Assembly (NCBI GenBank): GCA_937969395.1
Contig: CALBVI010000440.1
Coordinates: forward strand, 1 to 5,085
Length of the DNA stretch: 5,085 nucleotides
Direction of reading: 5' to 3'
Source: an uncultured Spongiibacteraceae bacterium
Lineage (GTDB): Bacteria; Pseudomonadota; Gammaproteobacteria; Pseudomonadales; Dasaniaceae
A program made the translations under genes and the position numbers. Below, one piece after another: positions 1 through 5,085 of the stretch. Each line of letters opens with the position of its first letter. Position 1 is the first letter of the stretch. Below the pieces are notes generated by a model. The model did not search any database. It saw only the letters and a list, made by a program, of their open reading frames with translations, and was not told where the DNA came from.

Positions 1-988
<988 letters not shown>

Positions 989-1013
989 ACAAAGACTACG
1001 ATAGCAACATTTT

Positions 1014-1029
1014 AAAGGTAGATAGAAAG
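1014..1029 (+). promoter_or_regulatory. ribosome binding region of aroE
   Basis: Two purine-rich stretches lie before the aroE ATG: AAAGG at 1014-1018, 16 bases upstream and too far to be ideal, and AGAAAG at 1024-1029, five bases upstream. Neither is a strong Shine-Dalgarno match; the nearer one is the more plausible site. The 46-base hemF-aroE gap shows no hairpin with a T-run and no convincing promoter, which favours read-through from hemF into aroE. Confidence 0.4.
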
Positions 1030-1034
1030 TCATT

Positions 1035-1865
1035 ATGGATAAGTACGTAGTTTTTGGTAACCCGATTAAACACAGTAAATCCCCTCAGATTCATACCGCC
1101 TTTGCAGCGGAGACAGGGCAAGATTTAAGTTATCGTATTCATAAAGTTGAATTAGATAAATTTGCTGATGCTGCCCGCAGTTTTTTTGATAACGGCGGTA
1201 AAGGCATAAATATTACTATTCCTTTTAAAGGTGATGCTTTTGAATTTGCTGACCAAGTCAGCGATCGCGCGCTTAGGGCAAAGGCAGTAAATACCTTGGC
1301 GGTACAAGAGGATGGCAGTATTTACGGCGATAATACCGACGGCGTTGGTATTATTCGTGATATAGGTAAAAACCTCGCTTGGGAAATGAGTGGGCGGCGA
1401 ATTTTACTCATTGGCGCCGGTGGTGCTGTGCGCGGCGTATTGGCCTCTCTGTTACAGCAGAAGCCCAATAATATTGTTATTGTTAATCGCACGGTCAGTA
1501 AAGCCCAGCAACTAGCAAAGGATTTTGCTGATCTTGGCGATGTTCGAGCTTGTGGTTATGATGCCTTGCTTGGCAACCAATTTGATTTAATTATTAATGC
1601 CAGCGGTGCAAGTTTAGCCGGTGAGTTACCACCATTACCTTCGGGCTTATTAAGCGACGATGGTTGCTGTTATGACATGATGTACAGTGCCACCCCTACC
1701 CCGTTCATGCGTTGGGGCGCAGAAAATATGGCCTGGGCTGTGTCTGACGGTTTAGGTATGTTGGTTGAACAGGCGGCAGAGTCTTTTTGCATCTGGCGTG
1801 GGGTAAGGCCAAAAACGCGTTCTGTTATTGAGATGATACGGGCAGAGTTAGAGGCTAGTCTTTAG
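1035..1865 (+). CDS. aroE: shikimate dehydrogenase (NADP+) AroE
   Basis: AroE reduces 3-dehydroshikimate to shikimate with NADPH, the fourth step of the shikimate pathway to chorismate and aromatic amino acids, in the cytoplasm. The 276 residues are a normal AroE length. The N-terminal substrate domain has VFGNPIKHSKSPQIH (6-20; shikimate-binding Ser14 and Ser16), catalytic Lys65 in TIPFK, Asn86 in AVNT, and catalytic Asp102 in GDNTDGVG, all at E. coli numbering. The Rossmann domain carries the nucleotide loop GAGGA (127-131) and NRT (151-153), whose arginine marks NADP preference. The closing blocks YDMMY (213-217) and GLGMLVEQAA (239-248, with Gln246) are also present. The loop usually read as NATSSG is NASGAS here (188-193), a mild variation. 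It lies 46 bases downstream of hemF on the same strand and ends facing the carbonic anhydrase gene. Confidence 0.98.
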   Translation: MDKYVVFGNPIKHSKSPQIHTAFAAETGQDLSYRIHKVELDKFADAARSFFDNGGKGINITIPFKGDAFEFADQVSDRALRAKAVNTLAVQEDGSIYGDNTDGVGIIRDIGKNLAWEMSGRRILLIGAGGAVRGVLASLLQQKPNNIVIVNRTVSKAQQLAKDFADLGDVRACGYDALLGNQFDLIINASGASLAGELPPLPSGLLSDDGCCYDMMYSATPTPFMRWGAENMAWAVSDGLGMLVEQAAESFCIWRGVRPKTRSVIEMIRAELEASL

Positions 1866-1894
1866 CGCTCAATCTTTAATGATAAACCTGCTAA

Positions 1895-2434
1895 TCATAA
1901 GTAGTGATTTTTTAGCTCAACATAATTATTCGCAGAGATTGTAAAGAAAGCGCGTTCGTTATCCGTTAATGGTCGCGCTTGTTTTGCTGGGCTACCTACA
2001 TAGAGATAACCACTTTCAAGTGTTTTACCGGGAGCAACAAGGCTGCCCGCACCAAGAATAACCTCATCTTCAATCACCGCGCCATCGAGCACAATTGCTC
2101 CCATTCCAATTAATACATTGCTGCCAATAGTACAGCCGTGCAGCATAACTTTATGGCCGATAGTAACGTCGGAGCCAATAATAACGGGATAGCCTGCTGG
2201 GTTATTGGGTGTTTTTCGGGTTTCGTGAATAACAGTACCGTCTTGAATATTGCTCCTCGCACCAATGCGAACAAAGTTCACATCGCCTCTAATAACGGTT
2301 AACGGCCATACTGAAACGTCCGTTGCCAAATCAACCTCGCCAATAACGACCGCACTTGGGTCAACAAAAACCCCTTCGGCTAAAGTGGGAAGCACATTGT
2401 TAAAGGCTCTGATTGAAGTGTTATTAATCGTCAT
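1895..2434 (-). CDS. yrdA: gamma-carbonic anhydrase family protein, YrdA type
   Basis: This is a left-handed beta-helix hexapeptide-repeat protein of the gamma-carbonic anhydrase family (179 residues), very like E. coli YrdA. Shared blocks are VIRGDV (47-52), IGARSNIQDGTVIH (57-70), GHKVMLHGCTIG (93-104), GMGAIVLDGA (110-119), LGAGSLV (127-133), SGYLYVGSPAKQ (141-152) and SANNYV (167-172). The three metal-ligand histidines of the family are His70, His94 and His99, with Arg49/Asp51 and Gln64/Asp65 in the usual places. The acidic loop carrying the proton-shuttle glutamate of archaeal Cam is not evident, as in other YrdA/CamH-type members, so CO2 hydration cannot be assumed. It is probably a cytoplasmic trimer (family knowledge). 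The ATG at 2432-2434 has a weak GAGAA (2439-2443) four bases upstream. The gene converges on aroE, as yrdA does on the aroE operon in E. coli, and diverges from prlC. Confidence 0.93.
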   Translation of the reverse strand: MTINNTSIRAFNNVLPTLAEGVFVDPSAVVIGEVDLATDVSVWPLTVIRGDVNFVRIGARSNIQDGTVIHETRKTPNNPAGYPVIIGSDVTIGHKVMLHGCTIGSNVLIGMGAIVLDGAVIEDEVILGAGSLVAPGKTLESGYLYVGSPAKQARPLTDNERAFFTISANNYVELKNHYL

Positions 2435-2475
2435 GTGGTTCTCGGCGAAGGTAATCGTGATTACTAGAATTAATG

Positions 2476-2481
2476 ATTGTA
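2476..2481 (-). promoter_or_regulatory. candidate -10 box for the yrdA-like gene
   Basis: On the minus strand TACAAT (five of six matches to TATAAT) lies about 40 bases before the yrdA-like ATG. At 17-base spacing the upstream hexamer is TTTCCG (2499-2504), a poor -35. An alternative pair is TTAACT (2511-2516) with GATATT (2488-2493), four of six each at 17-base spacing. The divergent layout requires a minus-strand promoter somewhere in 2435-2604, but which one is used cannot be settled from sequence. Confidence 0.3.
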
Positions 2482-2561
2482 GAGATAAATATCGAGAACG
2501 GAAACCGCTAAGTTAATCATAAGAATGTATGAAGAGTTTAGTGTGCCCTGCTAATAGAGCC

Positions 2562-2570
2562 TGATAGAAT
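2562..2570 (+). promoter_or_regulatory. candidate extended -10 promoter for prlC
   Basis: TGATAGAAT fits an extended -10 element (TG, one base, then TAGAAT, five of six to consensus). Transcription would start near 2577, leaving a leader of roughly 28 bases that includes the whole ribosome binding site at 2591-2595. No good -35 hexamer lies upstream, which is acceptable for extended -10 promoters. A perfect TATAAT lies 11 bases further on (2581-2586), but it would start transcription at about 2593, inside the ribosome binding site, so this upstream element is preferred. Confidence 0.4.
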
Positions 2571-2590
2571 ATGGCAACTGTATAATTTTT

Positions 2591-2595
2591 GAGGT
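2591..2595 (+). promoter_or_regulatory. Shine-Dalgarno site supporting the GTG start of prlC
   Basis: GAGGT is a strong anti-16S match with nine bases between it and the GTG at 2605. It decides the start: an in-frame TGA at 2590-2592 rules out anything further upstream, and no other start codon lies before the conserved N-terminal block. Confidence 0.8.
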
Positions 2596-2604
2596 AAACA
2601 TTCT

Positions 2605-4668
2605 GTGGCTTCAGTTTTAGATCAAAACCCTTTGTTACAAGCGCCGTTATTACCGGCTTTCTCTAAGATATCGGTGGAGCATGTTGAACCTGCCTTAGAT
2701 AGCTTGCTAGCTAAAAGTCGTCAGACAATAGAAGAGGCCTTACAGCAACCAGTCACTGATCAGCGTGCTTTTTTAGCGTTGATGGAGCAGTGTGATGATG
2801 AGTTGTCACAAATGTGGTCACCTGTGAGTCATCTTAATGGTGTAAAAAACTCTGAAGCGTTGCGAGAAGCTTATGAATCATGTCTGCCAAAATTGACCGA
2901 ATATGGTACAGAGATGGGACAGAACAAGGCCCTATTTCAAGCTTATCAATCCATTGCTGATAGTGCCGAATTTGAAACGTTCTCAGTGGCTCAGCAAAAA
3001 GCGGTAAATAACGCTTTAAGAGACTTTCGTTTATCGGGTGTTGCGCTCGATGATGAAAAACAACAGCGTTATGGTGATATTCAAAAAAGATTGGCGCAGC
3101 TCACAACAAGTTTCTCCAACAATGTATTAGATGCTACTCATGGTTGGAGTAAGCATATTACCGATGTTAAACAGTTACCGGGTGTACCTGATAACGCCTT
3201 GCAATATTATCAACAAGCCGCTGCGGCAAAAGAACTGCAAGGTTATTTGATCACGCTTGATATCCCTGCTTATTTACCGCTTATGCAATATTGCGACAAC
3301 CGCGAGTTGCGTGAAGAAATGTATCAGGCTTATACCACCCGGGCATCAGACCAAGGGCCGAATGCTGGTGAGTGGGATAACAGTGAACTGATGGAAGAAA
3401 TTTTAGCACTTCGTCATGAGCTGTCATTGTTGTTAGGTTTCAAAAACTATGCTGAACGATCACTGGCCACGAAAATGGCAGAGTCTCCCGCTCAGGTAGA
3501 AAAATTTCTATTGGATTTAGCCGAAAAAAGTTTATCTGTTGCCAAAGACGATTTTTCAGAATTACAAAGCTACGCTGAAAAACAAGGTACAACTACATTG
3601 AACACCTGGGATGTCCCCTACTTTAGTGAAAAATTAAGAGTAGAAAAATATGCATTGTCGCAGGAGCAAGTACGTGAATACTTTCCTGCAGATCATGTGA
3701 TAAAAGGCATGTTTGAAATTGTATCGAAATTGTTTGCTGTTAGCTTTAGTGAACAAGAGGTTGATAGCTGGCATTCTGATGTGCGTTTTTATCATGTTTT
3801 AAAAGATGGCGAAGTCATCGCCAAGTTTTATTTAGATTTGTTTGCTCGAGAACATAAGCGCGGTGGTGCTTGGATGGCGGATTGCCGTGCGCGCCGCCAG
3901 TTAAATAAAGATGGTGAGATACAATTACCGGTAGCGTTTTTAGTTTGTAATTTTATGGCGCCCAGTGCGGATAAGCCTTCGCTATTAACCCACAATGAAG
4001 TGACGACTTTATTTCATGAATTTGGCCATGGCTTACATCACATGCTAACGAAAATTGACTGTGCTGCGGTTTCAGGCATCAGTGGCGTCGCTTGGGATGC
4101 AGTTGAATTACCGAGCCAATTTTTAGAAAACTGGTGTTGGGATAAGCAGGCGTTGGGATTGATTTCTTCACATTATAAAACCGGTGAAAATTTACCTGAA
4201 GAGATGTTGGAAAAAATGTTGGCGGCAAAAAATTATCAATCGGGTATGCAAATGATGAGGCAGATAGAGTTTGCGTTGTTTGATATGAAAATGCATTGGC
4301 AGTATAACGCCGAGAAACCTGTCGCGATTCAACAAGTATTAAATTCAGTGCGAGAGAAAACATCAGTCTATTCGGTACCAAAATATAATCGTTTTCAGCA
4401 TGGTTTTAGTCATATTTTTGCTGGCGGTTATGCTGCCGGTTATTACAGCTATAAGTGGGCAGAAGTTTTATCTGCTGATGCCTTTTCACGTTTTGAGGAA
4501 GAAGGCGTTTTTAACGAGCAGACGGGGAAAAGTTTTTTGACAGAAATATTACAGCAAGGTGGTTCACAGGAACCTATGGCGCTGTTTATAAATTTTCGTG
4601 GTAGAGAGCCGAGTGTTGATGCCTTGTTAAGGCATAGTGATATTGTTAGTAATAAGGCGGTAGCATGA
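2605..4668 (+). CDS. prlC: oligopeptidase A (M3 zinc metallopeptidase) PrlC
   Basis: PrlC is a cytoplasmic zinc endopeptidase of family M3 (thimet oligopeptidase-like) that degrades short peptides, including signal peptides released after secretion (E. coli knowledge). The 687 residues compare with 680 in E. coli and match it throughout. The N-terminal part has PAFSKISVEHVEPAL, SPVSHLNGVKNSE and NNVLDATHGW. The middle has the highly conserved ASDQGPNAGEWDN, EEILALRHEL and SLATKMAESP. The catalytic part has HEFGH at 471-475 (zinc ligands His471 and His475, catalytic Glu472) and the third ligand Glu501 in WDAVELPSQF. The substrate-side tyrosine block GGYAAGYYSY begins at about residue 607. There is no signal peptide or membrane segment. 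The GTG start has a good ribosome binding site. The TGA stop overlaps the start of the next gene by four bases (ATGA), so the two are probably translationally coupled. Confidence 0.97.
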   Translation: MASVLDQNPLLQAPLLPAFSKISVEHVEPALDSLLAKSRQTIEEALQQPVTDQRAFLALMEQCDDELSQMWSPVSHLNGVKNSEALREAYESCLPKLTEYGTEMGQNKALFQAYQSIADSAEFETFSVAQQKAVNNALRDFRLSGVALDDEKQQRYGDIQKRLAQLTTSFSNNVLDATHGWSKHITDVKQLPGVPDNALQYYQQAAAAKELQGYLITLDIPAYLPLMQYCDNRELREEMYQAYTTRASDQGPNAGEWDNSELMEEILALRHELSLLLGFKNYAERSLATKMAESPAQVEKFLLDLAEKSLSVAKDDFSELQSYAEKQGTTTLNTWDVPYFSEKLRVEKYALSQEQVREYFPADHVIKGMFEIVSKLFAVSFSEQEVDSWHSDVRFYHVLKDGEVIAKFYLDLFAREHKRGGAWMADCRARRQLNKDGEIQLPVAFLVCNFMAPSADKPSLLTHNEVTTLFHEFGHGLHHMLTKIDCAAVSGISGVAWDAVELPSQFLENWCWDKQALGLISSHYKTGENLPEEMLEKMLAAKNYQSGMQMMRQIEFALFDMKMHWQYNAEKPVAIQQVLNSVREKTSVYSVPKYNRFQHGFSHIFAGGYAAGYYSYKWAEVLSADAFSRFEEEGVFNEQTGKSFLTEILQQGGSQEPMALFINFRGREPSVDALLRHSDIVSNKAVA

Positions 4669-4967
4669 AAAATAATACCGTAACAAAACGTTTTATTGCC
4701 GGCGCTGTTTGTCCTCGTTGTTCAGAAATGGATAAGCTCATGATGTACGATAATGCTGAGCAACAGCAAGTGCGTGAGTGTGTGCGCTGCGGTTATCAAG
4801 ATGTAATGACAGACAATGGTCCGCAGCAGTTAAGCGCGGATGAAGTGATAACTCGAGTTAATCAGCCTCGCGTAGGTGAGGAGCCATTAGCGCATGAGGA
4901 TGAAATACAGGTGGTTAGTATTATGGACCCTATGGCGCAGCCGGGAACTAAGCGTCGAGACCACTGA
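4665..4967 (+). CDS. yheV: YheV-family small putative zinc-ribbon protein
   Basis: This 100-residue protein matches E. coli YheV in its first half: KRFIAGAVCPRC (8-19) corresponds to KRFIAGAKCPAC in YheV, followed by ECVRCGYQD (38-46). The four cysteines (16, 19, 39, 42) form two CxxC knuckles, the pattern of a zinc ribbon. The family has no established biochemical role, so none is assigned. E. coli YheV is about 66 residues; this copy has a longer, charged, probably flexible tail (about 47-100). A segment resembling the YheV C-terminus (EDEIQVVSIMDP, compare DEQVIGIFHPD) lies at 78-89, so much of the extra length looks like an insertion of roughly 15-20 residues between ribbon and end, plus a basic last stretch (GTKRRDH). 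The ATG overlaps the prlC stop as ATGA. A prlC gene followed by a YheV-like gene also occurs in Pseudomonas (from memory). A minus-strand frame overlaps its 3' end by 20 bases. Confidence 0.88.
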   Translation: MKNNTVTKRFIAGAVCPRCSEMDKLMMYDNAEQQQVRECVRCGYQDVMTDNGPQQLSADEVITRVNQPRVGEEPLAHEDEIQVVSIMDPMAQPGTKRRDH

Positions 4968-5085
4968 ATTGTAAGTTGATAGCAAGTTGATCTGTTAGGC
5001 AACTCCAGCCCTCGACTTTTTCCCACTGGCTGCTGTTGTTGTGTAATTCAATATAGGTTTTAAATGCGAGGCTGTTGTAAACGTG
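4948..5085 (-). CDS. unidentified protein, C-terminal end only (runs off window)
   Basis: Reading the minus strand from the window edge, one frame stays open for 45 codons to a TAG at 4948-4950. It encodes a peptide that starts HVYNSLAFKTYIELHN and ends INLQFSGLDA. Its content (three aromatic pairs or single tryptophans in an otherwise polar sequence such as SQWEKVEGWSC) looks like real protein. All forward frames here are broken by several stops after the yheV-like gene. A second minus-strand frame is also open for about 30 codons, so the case is not airtight. I do not recognise the family and no motif is visible. It converges on the yheV-like gene and overlaps its last 20 bases. The start lies beyond position 5085. 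Confidence 0.55.
   Translation of the reverse strand, partial: HVYNSLAFKTYIELHNNSSQWEKVEGWSCLTDQLAINLQFSGLDA

Noticed and set aside
1890..1916. Imperfect hairpin with a T-run between aroE and the yrdA-like gene (AATCA/TGATT stem at 1893-1897/1905-1909)
   Set aside because: The stem is five mostly A-T pairs and extends into yrdA-like codons; it is too weak to call a terminator, although some termination is expected between convergent genes.
2250..2516. Plus-strand 88-codon frame across the start of the yrdA-like gene
   Set aside because: It is mostly antisense to conserved YrdA codons, has a low-complexity Ser/Thr/Lys translation and no ribosome binding site.
4079..4381. Minus-strand 100-codon frame inside prlC
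   Set aside because: It is antisense to the conserved catalytic part of PrlC and has no recognisable protein features.
4973..4991. Direct repeat AAGTTGAT, two copies 11 bases apart
   Set aside because: It is only eight bases twice, lies within the minus-strand open frame and is explainable by chance.
5006..5032. Inverted repeat CAGCC/GGCTG downstream of the yheV-like gene as a terminator
   Set aside because: It has a five-base stem and a 17-base loop with the T-run inside the loop rather than after the stem, so it does not have terminator architecture.

Overview
The window looks like ordinary chromosomal DNA from a gammaproteobacterium. HemF, AroE, the gamma-carbonic anhydrase homologue and PrlC all resemble their Escherichia coli and Pseudomonas counterparts over their full lengths, and the key residues of HemF and AroE fall at or within two positions of E. 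coli numbering. Base composition is moderate, with AT-leaning third positions. Together with the hemF-aroE adjacency this suggests a marine or environmental lineage of the Pseudomonas/Cellvibrio/Alteromonas kind rather than an enteric. That placement is inference.

Layout, left to right. Positions 1-60 may hold the last codons of an upstream gene, possibly tsaC (weak). hemF (65-988, +) and aroE (1035-1865, +) follow in the same direction and probably share a transcript. A YrdA-type gamma-carbonic anhydrase homologue (1895-2434, -) converges on aroE across 29 bases. A 170-base divergent region (2435-2604) separates it from prlC (2605-4668, +) and carries candidate promoters for both sides and a clear ribosome binding site for prlC. 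prlC overlaps a YheV-type zinc-ribbon gene (4665-4967, +) by four bases. The last ~138 bases carry the C-terminal end of a minus-strand reading frame that leaves the window and overlaps the yheV-like gene tail to tail by 20 bases.

Functionally these are housekeeping genes: oxygen-dependent heme synthesis (HemF), the shikimate pathway to aromatic amino acids (AroE), a hexapeptide-repeat metalloprotein (YrdA-like), cytoplasmic peptide degradation (PrlC) and a small probable zinc-binding protein of unknown role. No mobile element, CRISPR array, RNA gene or evidently new system was found. The points most worth a second look are the gene order, which joins arrangements known from E. coli (aroE facing yrdA) and Pseudomonas (hemF-aroE; prlC followed by a YheV-like gene), the long C-terminal tail on the YheV-like protein, the crowded prlC promoter and start region, and the unidentified minus-strand gene at the right edge.
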